A stretch of DNA of 64,000 nucleotides from assembly GCA_944990035.1 (NCBI GenBank), contig CALYLX010000041.1:1-64000 (forward strand), given 5' to 3'. Of this stretch, positions 12,237 through 23,639 are shown in pieces; the first letter of the stretch is position 1; every line of letters begins with the position of its first letter. A model generated the notes under the pieces. The model had not been told where the DNA came from. It saw only the letters and a list, made by a program, of their open reading frames with translations, and did not search any database. This DNA is from Clitopilus passeckerianus. Lineage: Eukaryota > Basidiomycota > Agaricomycetes > Agaricales > Entolomataceae. A program made the translations under genes and the position numbers.

Positions 12237-13907
12237 ATGCCTATGATGGGAAGACGACGAGGGAGCAAAGTGAAGGGTATCAACTTCACTGTAATGGTTG
12301 TCGGTGCGTCGTGTGTGGCGTTTTAAACGGAGAAATGTCAAACTAATGGCTGCCATTGCCAGGTGCCGCTGGAACTGGCAGAACGACCTTCGTGAACACT
12401 TTGTGCGACTCAGAGGTCTTGTCGCACAAGGTGTATGATAACCCTGAGACGGCTAACGTTGAGGAACAACTCACAATTAAGCCTCACACTGTTGGTGAGT
12501 GTCACATTACCCAACTATAGGTTCTCCTCTAACACTCGCCTGCGCTGCAGAACTCGAGGAAGAGGGTATCCGTATTTCCCTCACTGTTGTCGACACACCA
12601 GGCTTTGGAAACAGCATTGACAACGATTATGCGTGAGTAGCGCGCTCGTTCTTACGTGTCGATGAACCTTATTAAATTCCTGCAGTTTCCAAGAGATTCT
12701 AGCTTACCTAGAACGGCAATACGACGATATCTTGGCTGAACAGTCAAGAATTAAGCGTAACCCCCGCTTCAAGGACAGCAGAGTCCATGCTGTACTCTAT
12801 TTCATCCCTCCCGGAGGACATGCGTATGTTTCGCATCATTTCTCGAATTTGGTCTAGCGCTAACCTCTATCTCTCGAATTATTCGCATCCATTCTGCACC
12901 ATTTCCTGTCCCTCAGCTTGAGAGAACTCGATATTGAACTTATGCGCCAACTCTCCCCCCGCGTCAATGTCATCCCCGTCATCGGCCGCTCAGATTCCTT
13001 GACCCCCGCCGAACTCAAAGCATTCAAGAAACGCGTACGTTTCCTACCTTTGCCACCTTCGTTTACGTGGCAACCTCAAGTTTATTGAGCTGACCTCGGT
13101 CCTCCTCGGTGTGATACAGATCATGGAAGATATTGAATATTACGACATTCCGATCTATAACTTCCCCTACGACGTTGAGGAAGATGATGAGGAGACCATT
13201 CAGGATAATATGGAGCTTAGGGTGAGTTTATTTCAAAGCGCATCATTTCAACTAATCCGGATACGGCGTCTAGGCACTGCTTCCATTCGCAATTGTAGGC
13301 TCAGAGGAAGAAGTGGAAATCGATGGCGAACCCGTCCGCGCTAGGATTTATCCGTGGGGTATCGTTGAGGTTGAGAATCCCGAGCACTCAGACTTCCTCC
13401 GCCTCCGCGAAGCACTCCTCGGGTGAGTATAAAGTTACTGCCGCCGCCGCGGGAGAGTTACTTCTAACGTGCTTCATTTCTTTCAGCACGCATCTCAACG
13501 ACTTGAAGGCGCTTACCGAGGATGTTTTGTATGAAACCTACCGTACCGAGAAGCTCTCGAGGACTGTTACGGATAACCGGTCAGTTTTTGCTCTCCTCGC
13601 ATCTGAAGCCGCGCCTTACTGACGCCCCTGTGTCAACTACTTTTACAGCATATCCCAAGTTCTGCCAGAGGACCTTGTCAACCAGAGCGTCCGCTTGAAG
13701 GAAGAGCAGCTGCGCCGAGAAGAGGAGAAGCTGCGTGAGGTCGAGCTTCGGGTACAGCGTGAGATTAATGAGAAAACTCAGCAGTTGCTGGCGAAGGAGG
13801 AGACTCTGCGGTATGTTCTTTTTTCATTGATTGCGAAGATATAATACTGACTTCTACGAAGTAACCTCGAGCGGAGAATTGCCTCGCAAGGACCTGGTGG
13901 CATGTAA
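12237..13907 (+). CDS. CDC11: Septin, Cdc11 type
   Basis: Filament-forming GTP-binding protein of the septin ring at septa and hyphal branch sites. Ten exons (12237-12303, 12363-12494, 12551-12632, 12686-12823, 12917-13034, 13120-13221, 13274-13422, 13487-13579, 13649-13810, 13862-13907) join to 362 residues. The P-loop is GAAGTGRT (23-30) with Arg where most GTPases have Lys; yeast Cdc11 shows the same substitution. G3 is DTPG (81-84) and the G4 position reads GRSD (163-166). The septin unique element ([16 protein letters not shown] through LLGTHLNDLK) lies at about 240-285 and is followed by a coiled coil rich in Glu/Arg. It ends QGPGGM. Confidence 0.94.
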
Positions 13908-14412
13908 AGTGGACGTTCAGCCCCAAACTCCGCAGCTTTTCGTTGCATTCTTGCTTGCCATATACTCGGAAGGGGTATTGTATGCTGGATGGAGGATTTC
14001 ACTTGGGAAGAGGATGTACACACCTTTCTTATACCCCCTCGCTGTTGTCGCTGTTGATGTAGACTCGAACTGGTATCTTACCTTTTGTCTGTCGTTTATT
14101 TCGTTTATCGCATCTTGTTATTTGGGTGAGCCGTGCTACCCAGGCTTGAATACCTTCACTCTCCTTAGTTAATGTTATACCTCATATTGTCTGCTACCAT
14201 CACGAGATAGCATCAGGTCGTTTATGATCAAGGCTGTATTTTCGAGATGGTATTTGTCGAAACAACCAGACCGTAACTGGTTGGACAGCAATGAACAGCG
14301 ATGCCATGTCAGGAGCGCCTTGAAAGGGAGAAAGGTTCCCACGCTTGAAGACCGCGCCCTGATATGGCACGTCAATGCAATGTTAAGCCGTTCATGAACT
14401 TGTCCAGAACAT
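13908..14412. other. Intergenic, septin 3' / CLC 5' flank
   Basis: No independent gene supported. An in-frame stop just upstream of the chosen CLC ATG argues against simple extension, but a separate 5' exon of the CLC gene could be hidden here. Confidence 0.4.
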
Positions 14413-17400
14413 ATGCATCCTGGAGGACTCGACGATGAAGAGCTTGTGCAGATCAAGTACGTATTCAAAAAAAAATGTTATTGGAATAACTGAACATGAT
14501 GAACTCTTTCCAGACGCTATGAGGACTTTACAACGATAGGTACATCCACATTTCGCGCTTCAAGCCTTGGCAAGACCAATTTTTAATATCTGGCGCGCAT
14601 TACAGACTGGATCCAAGATGAGATTCTGGAGAGAAACAGACGAATACGTACGGAGAAGTCGTACGCCCCTACGCAGCCCCAGAGAAAGGAACCGCTGGGC
14701 GGACTCTGGTCGAAGCTTGTACTAGCTGTGATTGCCGGCCAAAGTTGGTTGGTTATTACACTTTCGGGTGCGTTGTTCCTCAGAATCTGACCCTTTAACT
14801 GGACTGACGGATGTTTTCTTTGGCCATTTGGATGCAGGTGTTCTCATTGGATTGAGCGCAGGCGTGATATCCATTGTAACCGAATGGCTCTCTGACCTAA
14901 AGTTCGGGTACTGCTCGGACGGGTGGTGGTTGAACCAACAATTCTGCTGTTGGGAAATTGAGGGTGAAGAGGTGGAAGGATGCGATTCGTGGAGGCCATG
15001 GAGCACTGTCATGGTCGGAAGATGGTTTGTCTTTGTGATGTTTGCCGTGAGTGCAATGAATAGTGGAGATTTGTGAGGGCGCTTACTGACAAGCCATACA
15101 GGCTGTCTTCTCATTTGTAGCGGCACACCTGGTCAAGAAGATGGCGAAGTACGCAGCCGGCTCCGGAATATCAGAGATCAAGTGCATTCTTGCGGGTTTC
15201 GTCATGCATGGGTTTCTCGGTTTTGCGACGGTGGTGATAAAGGGCATAACCTTGGTCTGTCTTACCCACCATGGTTAGACAAGCTTCGAGATTCTGAACT
15301 TCCTTGACAGCCATTGGTCATTGCATCCGGCCTCTCCGTTGGAAAAGAAGGGCCTTCCGTGCATGTCGCATGCAGCATAGGAAATCTCATATCGGGCCTA
15401 TTCAAAAGGTTCTCTCGAAGTCAAGGTAAGCAAACTTCTTTCTGAGCGAGCCATTTACTCACTCCGTCCCAAAGCCAAGAAACGTGAAATCATACTGGCA
15501 GCAAGCGCAGCTGGTGTAGCTGTCGCATTCGGCTCCCCAGTCGGTGGAGTCCTGTTCTCCATAGAGGTGAGTTCCCCATGACTGAACTCCTAGGAAGCGG
15601 CTCATCTCACTTCATTTACCCCTTCCTAGGAAATGAGCCACGTCTATAACGTCAAGGACATGTGGCGAAGTTTTCTGTGTGCACTCGTTGCAACATTTAC
15701 CCTATCCGTTGGTCTTCCTTTAGATAGGCGTTCACACCGTTCGCTCATCAGTGACTTCACAGCTCATAAATCCGTTCCGGACGGGCAAACTTGTACTGTT
15801 CCAGGTTACCTACGACCGAGACTGGCACTTTTTCGAAATCATTTTCTTCGTGATCTTAGGGATCTTTGGAGTGAGACCTTCTAGGCTAGATTTATGCCAA
15901 CAAAACTGATCCTTGCCATTCCTTCAAGGGTCTGTACGGGGCGTTCGTCATCAAGTTCAATATACAGGTTGCCGCATTCCGCAAAAAATACCTCTCCAAT
16001 CATGGAGTAGCCGAAGCAGTAACCTTGGCTTCCTTGACTGCTATGGTCAACTATTTCAACCGATTCCTGCGAGAAGACATGACGAAAATGATGGCACAAC
16101 TTTTCCGGGAGTGCGAAGCCGGTGGAGTCGCTGAGATTCTTTGCCAGTAAATCCACTTCCCTTCTGGTTATTCGAATCTAGTAATTGACTATTCATACAG
16201 AACAAGCTCGCAGTGGCGCATCACAAATTCTTTGATACTTGCGACCGTGTTCCGAACAGCTTTGGTTGTTATCAGCTATGGATGTAAAGTCCCAGCTGGT
16301 ATTTTCGTCCCCTCTATGGCTATCGGTGCTACATTCGGGCGGATGATCGGCATGCTCGTCAAGGCTCTTCAAAAGTGACGAAATTTGCCAATTTGAGATT
16401 CAACACTGATCAAAACTCTTAGAGCATATCCTGGGGCTAGTATTTTCGCCGTGTGTAAACCGGACTTCCCCTGTATTACTCCTGGAACATATGCTCTTCT
16501 TGGAGCTGCAGCAGCGCTAAGGTATGTCAGTAGAGCGACCGCAGACCAGCCTATTCACCAGGTGTCGTCAGTGGAATCATGAGGATTACAGTCACTGTTG
16601 TCATCATCATGTTCGAGCTGACTGGGGCTCTGACCTACATCCTTCCAACTATGGTAAGTGTCCCCAACTCCCCCCACACAAACAATGATCGACATTCATC
16701 TTAGATTGTTCTGCTCGTGACCAAAGCTGTAGGGGACTTCCTTGGCACCACTGGTATTGCGGACGAGATGATACGTTTTAACGGTTTCCCGTACCTGGAG
16801 AAAGAGGACCACGCATTTGGTGTATCTGGTATGGCTCTTTGCGTCACATTTTTGGATACCTGATCTCAATTGTGGATCTCACACAGTCGCTGCCGTCATG
16901 AGAACGGAAGTGACACTACTCACAGAGTCTGGAATGACCATCGCGGATATTGGTGCGGCTAAAAGATTATATCGTTGATCAAAAATCAATTGACTGACAA
17001 AAATGGTTGGCTAGAGGATATGCTTGCTTCAAGTGATGTGAAAGGCTTCCCCATTGTGTCTTCTAGAGAAAAACAAGGAATCGTGGGATACATTGGGCGA
17101 ACGGAATTACAATATGTCATAGGTCTGTACGCCACCCGTCATTCCTCAAACCCCAGATATTGACGCAATTCGGATTCTTTAGACCGAGCCCGCAAGACGA
17201 GGAATATCCAAGATGACATCCAATGTATATTTGCACCCCGCGAGCAGGAGGAAGTCCATGATCGGCACGTCTCATCATTTGGAATCGAGGAAGAAGGTGC
17301 CGCCACCGCATTTTTCGAAACGGCTTGGCCGGATGGGCTCCGCTTCTGGCCTTGGGTGAACCCAGTACGTATTTCAGAGACATATTTCAGATTTCTGAAT

Positions 17401-17766
17401 GGTTTTGAACATACTTTTTAGATTCCAATGACGACATCTCCCGAACTCCCATTGGAGATTGTGATGCAAATGTTCAAACGGCTGGGGTATGTCCCGCTCC
17501 TCTACTCTTTCCAAGACTCCATCGGATGTTGACAGCTATTGACTTTTAGCCCTCGTGTCATCCTGGTCGAGAACCAGGGTGTTCTAGTCGGTTTGGTGAC
17601 GGTGAAGGACGTGCTCAAGTTCATGGCAGCCACCGAATCCCATGGACCTTCTTGGGATGAACGTGGGGGATTGGATGGATTGCTTGACGAGGGATTGAAG
17701 TGGGTCAAAGACTTCGTTCGTAGAATTTGGTCATCTTTGCGTAGGTTAGTGAGACGACGCCGGTAA
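14413..17766 (+). CDS. GEF1: CLC chloride/proton exchanger (Gef1-type) with CBS domains
   Basis: Intracellular CLC of Golgi/endosomes that balances charge for the V-ATPase; yeast Gef1 is also needed for copper loading of Fet3. At least 13 exons. The N-terminus is [25 protein letters not shown]. Membrane part: [10 protein letters not shown] (first anion motif), GKEGPSVH with the gating Glu, [17 protein letters not shown] whose second Glu matches the proton glutamate of CLC exchangers, and GATFGRMIG. The two glutamates together support H+ exchange rather than a channel. Two CBS domains occupy the C-terminal part (about 16.9-17.7 kb; the second contains [12 protein letters not shown]). It ends in an Arg-rich tail at 17766. 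The 5' end could extend through an unseen exon. Confidence 0.9.
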
Positions 17767-17978
17767 TCATTATCTCATCTATTGACGCAGTTCGCAGCTT
17801 GCGACACGCGTAATTATATATATGGCGGAGTTCAGGTTCGTTGAATTAACGGCGGTGAGTGCCTTTGGAGTAATGTCTTCCAGAGCTGTTTCGAAAACGA
17901 GGGTCCTTAGGTCACGTGAATTTGACGTCATATACCATCATGGGCTTCGGTCGATCTTACCGCTGGAGCGCCGAATTC

Positions 17979-17986
17979 AATATAAA
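17979..17986 (+). promoter_or_regulatory. TATA-like element before the 73-residue gene
   Basis: AATATAAA lies about 60 bases upstream of the ATG at 18042, followed by a C/T-rich leader. A longer TATATATA near 17815 is too far away to be its core promoter. Confidence 0.3.
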
Positions 17987-18041
17987 CTCCAGGCAATTCC
18001 ATTAGCATTCCCTCCAGATTTCCAACAACCACTTCATCGAG

Positions 18042-18328
18042 ATGGCTTATACACACACTGCCGATATTCAACGCTATTCGAAAACACTTGCGTCCTATAC
18101 AGCTAATCAGCTTCAGAACGCTCAGACTGCCCTCGACAAGCTCAACATCCCCCCACATAAACTTCCTGCGGCTGTTCATAGAGGCATCGCTGCAAGGGCT
18201 CAAGGTTAGACCCTTGATCGTCTCGCGCAAGCCCTGTCATCAGGCCTAACCCTGGTCGTTTTTTTGTAGGCAAATTCGGTTCCCGACATGACCTACATGT
18301 TACTCAACCCGTCTCATCGAAGGCATAA
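18042..18328 (+). CDS. Small spliced protein, 73 residues, unknown function
   Basis: Not recognised. Two exons, 18042-18204 and 18270-18328, with a 65-nt GT-AG intron having a T-run before the acceptor, join to 73 codons plus stop. The protein starts MAYTHTADIQRYSKTLASYT, contains LQNAQTALDKLNIPP and ends VTQPVSSKA. It looks soluble and partly helical, without a signal peptide or cysteines. The neighbouring TATA-like element, the C/T-rich leader and the balanced codon use support a real gene. Low-complexity composition and length are compatible with a small mitochondrial or chaperone-like protein, but nothing visible proves this. Confidence 0.6.
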
Positions 18329-20491
18329 ATTTGAACCGTCGCCAAAATCATCCAGCAATTGCTCAGATGTTTGATTCTAACATCTTGTCAGCTCTATGCA
18401 GCCGTCCACTCATCATCCGCATGAACATGTCTTTTCTCTGGTGTTTTCCCATGAACTCTTTTCACGGGGTTCTTGTATCATACTACAGCTTTCGAACATT
18501 GGGGCTTATACATACATATATTTCTTTGGTTCTGTACACTGCACGTATACCATTCTTGTATCAATTAGACTAGCATACTTATTGCTGCGCAATACTATCG
18601 ATTTATCTGCTTTCAATTGTGTTACCATGAACAACGGTAACGCACTGAAATTCCCCTGGTTATCACGACACAATTCTCCAACTGGGGAAAAGGGTCACTA
18701 ATTCGGTATAGAATAACCGCTTGCTCACGAGGTGCTCAGCGCTCGGAACGACGGGCGGGACGAGTGTTGAAAACCGTCATCGCTCCACAAGTCTAGAATG
18801 CTGTCAAGGCGGCCCAACCCCTGCAATGCGTGATTGGCCAACTTGACAACGTCGGAGGTCTTAATTCGACCGATAGGAGACTAGCCGACCTCCCTGGATA
18901 TTCCTTGTGACGTAGGTGACTTTGAATAATGGGGGACGATTGGCTAAAACGCATGTTTCCTTTGATTAATTCAGCCGAGAGGCTTCTATGACGGTGTTCA
19001 AACAATTATATTGATAAACTTGAGAGAAATACCTTGGCTAGAAGTTGATTGGCTAGATCAAGAGAATTATATCATTGGAGCGAGAGGGGAAGGAACTTGC
19101 GTGTGCGTCCGCGATGTCTTCGGCAACACGCTTCAATTTCATAAGACCTGATGAGTTATTCACAAGGTGATTGGGTAGATAGAGACCAGCGGATGACCTC
19201 CGTATACAGGGCCAGGCGACCTGGAGAATAGTAAACATTCCGCCGTGATTTGTTCGGCTCGAAAGCCCATCATTTTCTACATACGTCGAAACGCACGCAT
19301 CTTCCCCTTCAAATGTGGCGATGTCGCTATCTGGAGGACTCGTCTGTCCGGGATATGCTCTCCGTAGAACGCAACTACACGTAGGCCACCTGTACCTGGG
19401 AGGTCACTAGACTCTGGAGTGTGAATCGATGTTTTCATAGACCTGGGGTAGGATGGCCCATGCTTTGATCCTGACCTCTACCATTGAATAGAAATAGCCA
19501 GAACCTGACCCAAATCTCAGGGTGCCGTAAGTCTAACTGAAGAGAGTGCTTCTTTTATCACACCGTGGTGATTAAACACGCCTTGTTTGGACCAAAAATA
19601 ACAGCTCTGGCGTTCGCCACCAGTGGAAGTCCTTTCACGCCATTGTAAGGCGACTACAGTGACTCAGTTTCGCCATGCGAGTCGTGCCAGAGAGCCTGAG
19701 AGTCTCTTGTACATCTGAAGTAATATCAAATGTCATTCTCAGGGATTCATTGCGCCCACCCGGCGGCACAGACGCAGTGGAGATGTGAGCTGCCAAGACG
19801 TCAAGCGACCCCCACTCGGAATCAGGGTGCAGCCTCGTATTATCGTCATTGTGGAGCCATCGTGAATTCACTGCAGTCAGCATATGCCCCTGGAATTAAT
19901 CATGAGGTAGGCCAAAGCAACCGTTCTTGGTACCATGTTGCGATTAATACCCTTCCAGAGCCCCCATAAACGGAGCCAGCTTAGAGAGGCCGATATGGAC
20001 CAACAAGTGAAGAAACAGCGTTTTCACCATCAGCGTTCAAGGAGAGGAGCAAAGCCGTCAACGGATCAAATCATGCGTCCCGAAGTTGCGAGATCCGAGA
20101 TCCAAATTCCGCTGCCGAACACATTCAAGTTCCACTTACCAGTCTTCGAGATCATCTGCAATTTTTGGGAGGGCCAAGGCCAATGAGCCAACGACGGCCT
20201 GATTTTAGTGATACTACCCGATAATGGACACCGCTCAAAGCACTTGAGGAGCCATAGTGCTTTCACGATCACCCTCACACGTCAATGACGGAAATTTTAT
20301 TTATATACGGGGGTTATACAGGAGTTAGATCACAACATATTCATCGCGCCACCCTCTTCTCAAGGTCTATAATTCATTGCGGAAGATGTGCCAATCGTGA
20401 GCTACATCTTATCGATAGATGGCCCTGTCAGAGTGGAGTCTACGCCCTGCCAATAGAGTGGGGCCGCTCATCTGCGCTTATCTTCTAAACT
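18329..20491. other. Long gene-free interval
   Basis: About 2.1 kb with no open frame that resembles a protein and no convincing splice chain. It holds the 3' flanks of two convergent genes (small protein, TSR1). No repeats or transposon remnants recognised by eye. Confidence 0.45.
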
Positions 20492-23326
20492 TTATTCCTC
20501 CATGGCGCTTGCAGCATCGTCCACCTGACCTCCATTGGCAGCATGCTCGCCTTCAACCCACCGTTTGGGCCACTTGGGGTAGACACGCTTGTATAGTGAC
20601 ATGCAGATCGTGTCCATTTGCGTAATAGGACCATCGAAATGCGCCTTAAGATACCCATGGGTACCGAGCGATTCACGAATATGACCGGTGCGACCGTGTT
20701 TTGTGTGGAGTTGGATCGGTTTGAAATAGTGCACATCGTCTGAAGTCCCATTTTAGAAACAATGATGAATCGGAAAAACACGATCTCACCTGGATTGAAG
20801 AACATGTAGCGAACTGTGGCAGTTTTCCTGTGCACCTTGAAAGGGTGACCAGTGATAATGACCCTCTTCGCAATGATGCGGGTGGTATCCGGGTTATAAA
20901 ATGTCCCACTCGCCACCAGCTCGGGAGCTGAACGCACCGTCAATAGGCTGTAGTCAATTGAAATGATAACCAAAAACCTTGGGTATCCGCAGTTTCCCTC
21001 AGGAAGACGCAAGGCTGCGCTCCAAAAATCACTGGCCCATACGTTGTAGCAATACTTGTCACACCATGACGGAGATAGCGTTCAAATTTGTGTACGTTGT
21101 TGGGACCCTTACCACCGCCTCGAGTATGTTGGCTATACACAGGGTTAACTTGCATCCTGCGAGAACCAACGCAAAGAATGAGCGGGTCCTAAAGAATTGT
21201 GAGCATGGAGCTATAGAAGTCAAGGGTGATTTCTGACCTTGGATCGGACTGATCCGTCGTATTCTGTATTTCGCTGCACTGTGAAATTCAAGACAGAGAC
21301 CTTGTGCTCATGTTGGAGCAGAGAGAAGATGGGGAGCGGGCCATCCTTGGCAGCCTCCTTTGGTACGTCTTTCAGCCAGACAGTGACCCGTGTACCTGGC
21401 TAAAGAAGAGGTGTTAGCAAATTGATAGACTAACCCCGTATTCACCAACCTGAGCGACAACAGTCTCCTCCTCAGCCCTTCGCCTCACGCCGCGTTCCGT
21501 GCGTTTGTAGTCCTCGAACTGGAATATACGAGCATACTCTCTTGGAAGATTCTCATAAGGGTCCCAAGGGCTGGTCCTGAATGATCGCATGCCTCGATAG
21601 CGCTGGAATCGAACTCGAGCAGCCACATCCTTTGGTGTGTCAATCTCGTCAGGAAACTGCAGATCGTCTTCCTCTTCCCGCTTTCGATCTCTCCAGGATT
21701 TAAGCCTGAAGAAGGAAAACGTCAACGGTTTGAAAATATGCACTCTTTCCAAGCACTTACTGTCGCTCTTCCTCCTCCATATCAAGGTCCTCGAATTCAA
21801 CGTCCCTCGGAGCGTCAGACTCCATCTCTTCGTCCAGTGGCATATCTTCCAACTCCTCTTTCTCCCCTTCGCCATCTTCCATCTCGACCTCCCCTTCTAC
21901 ATTCTCACCATCGTCCTCATCTTCGACAATCCAGGTTGCCTGATATGAGCTCATACCTTTCGGTATGCGCTTCACGGTTTTTGGCGTTGTGCCATTTGTG
22001 GCATCCGGTAGTGACCCATGTTCGTTTTGGTTGGCCCCCGCCATTTCTTCTTCTGTTGGCCAAGTTTGCTCGTTCGCTAGATCGTCAGGATCGTTGCTCG
22101 ACACCAAGGAGTCAGCATCTTCTTGATCCGGCTCTGCGAGGACAGCAGGCTCGACATCCATATTGCCCAAGTTACCATGCCTTCCAGGACGAATCACAGG
22201 TGCGGAGAGGATCTATTGTCAATTGAATTAGTCGAGATAAGAGAGGTAGAACAGAGTATGTACAGTACCTTCGCCACCTGGAAATCCCCAAAGTTCGGTA
22301 TATGCACCAGTCGGTTTGCTGACAGGGCTGCGCCACGAGCAACACCAGTAACCTTCAGAGTACCTTCCTCCCATTCAGACGACTCTCCAAGAATCCACGA
22401 CCGTCCTTCTCTCCATCGAACATCCGTCGGTCTGCCTTCTGAAAGTGATCGAAGCGCGTTCAAGGTGTCCGAACTTGATTGAAGGTCGAAGACCTTCGTC
22501 TGGCTGGGCACAAAGTATTGGATGAATGAAAGCAATGTTTTTAGGACGCCAGGGCGCGACTTGCTGTCTAAGTTAGCATTTGGTGCAGCAACAGCCACAA
22601 CTTCGGGAAGACCTTGGGATTGCAGGGTTCGTAACAGCGTATCACCCCAGTTATCGACTTCGATTGTGGTAGAGAGACCAAAAACAACGTAATCGGCAAC
22701 CTTGCATGCGTCTAGTGCTTGGTAGAAGTTCCTGTAGGGAACATTCACATATTGCAGCGAGGTTCGGAATCTCTCTGCCCTATCAAAGTGGGTGAATCAG
22801 ACTTAGCACACCAAGCAAGAAACGCATATTCGTACCTCATTCGCCATATTCCTGACTGTGGGCAGCCTTCAGCGTCAACATCAAGGGCACCAGCAATTGC
22901 AGACATGAGTGTTTTAGGGTCCACGTCGGGAGATAAAGGAATGACGGCAACAATTCTTGGTGCACCATCTACACCATTGAAAACACGGGTTGCGGAGACG
23001 ATCGCAGTCCTTTTCTTCGCCTGCGCTTGTTTTGCGGTATTTCGCCTGTTCAGCCGTAGTTGAGCAGATGTGTTGTCGGCACCAGCTTTTGGAGAAGCAC
23101 GAGGGATTTTGCCTGGAACGCGACTTCAGCAACTTCAAAGAACGGCCATTTCTGCGCGATCTAACCTTTCGCTGCATCCTTTAGAGAAGATTTAGTTGCA
23201 TGCTTAGACTTGAACTTCTTGTTGCTCTGTTTGCCCCATAAATGATAAGAGAACTTGGCCGATCTAAGAGAATGGGCAATGTACCTGCTTGAGTGTTGGT
23301 CTATGGTGATGTCCTTCTTGAACCAT
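20492..23326 (-). CDS. TSR1: Ribosome maturation factor Tsr1
   Basis: GTPase-like factor that binds late cytoplasmic pre-40S particles and is needed for 20S rRNA processing. The ATG at 23326 begins [14 protein letters not shown], then [14 protein letters not shown], the basic N-terminus typical of Tsr1. Next come the G-like domain without nucleotide motifs ([19 protein letters not shown]), the AARP2CN segment ([11 protein letters not shown] ... [19 protein letters not shown]), a very acidic Asp/Glu insert, and the RIBIOP_C/DUF663 part ([20 protein letters not shown], later [16 protein letters not shown]). Stop at 20492. Roughly 800 residues from about eight exons. A TATATAAA element lies about 65 bp upstream. 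Family assignment is strong; some middle exon borders are not individually verified. Confidence 0.92.
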
Positions 23327-23639
23327 GTTTTTGTGGGGTTTTCAAGCAGCTTCTCCTCCGTTGGGTTATGTCCGTGTTAGAGGCTAGCTTTATATACCTA
23401 GCAGTCTCGATGACAGGTGCTAAGGCGTCAAGGTATAGTAGATTGGCCTAAGATTGACCCCGTTCGAAATTTTGTGATCGTACATTTCGCGATCAAGTTT
23501 ATTTGTGATTTGCAAACAAGCAACCCCGCTTGGTCAGGCTGTTATAACCGTTCAAAATCAATGGTATATTAAGTAGTAGTCCATATCGATAGCGTGAGGG
23601 CGTATAAATACAACGTTATAATGATAATACATTCGTACT
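23327..23639. other. TSR1 promoter and ADA2 3' flank
   Basis: Holds TSR1 upstream sequence, including a minus-strand TATATAAAG near 23388-23397, and the ADA2 3' end. No gene. Confidence 0.5.
23388..23397 (-). promoter_or_regulatory. TSR1: TATA box of TSR1
   Basis: Reads GTATATAAAG on the minus strand, about 65 bases before the TSR1 ATG. Good match to a fungal TATA box by sequence and distance. Confidence 0.5.

Noticed and set aside
17814..17823. TATATATA as promoter of the 73-residue gene
   Set aside because: About 220 bp upstream of the ATG; a closer AATATAAA fits better.
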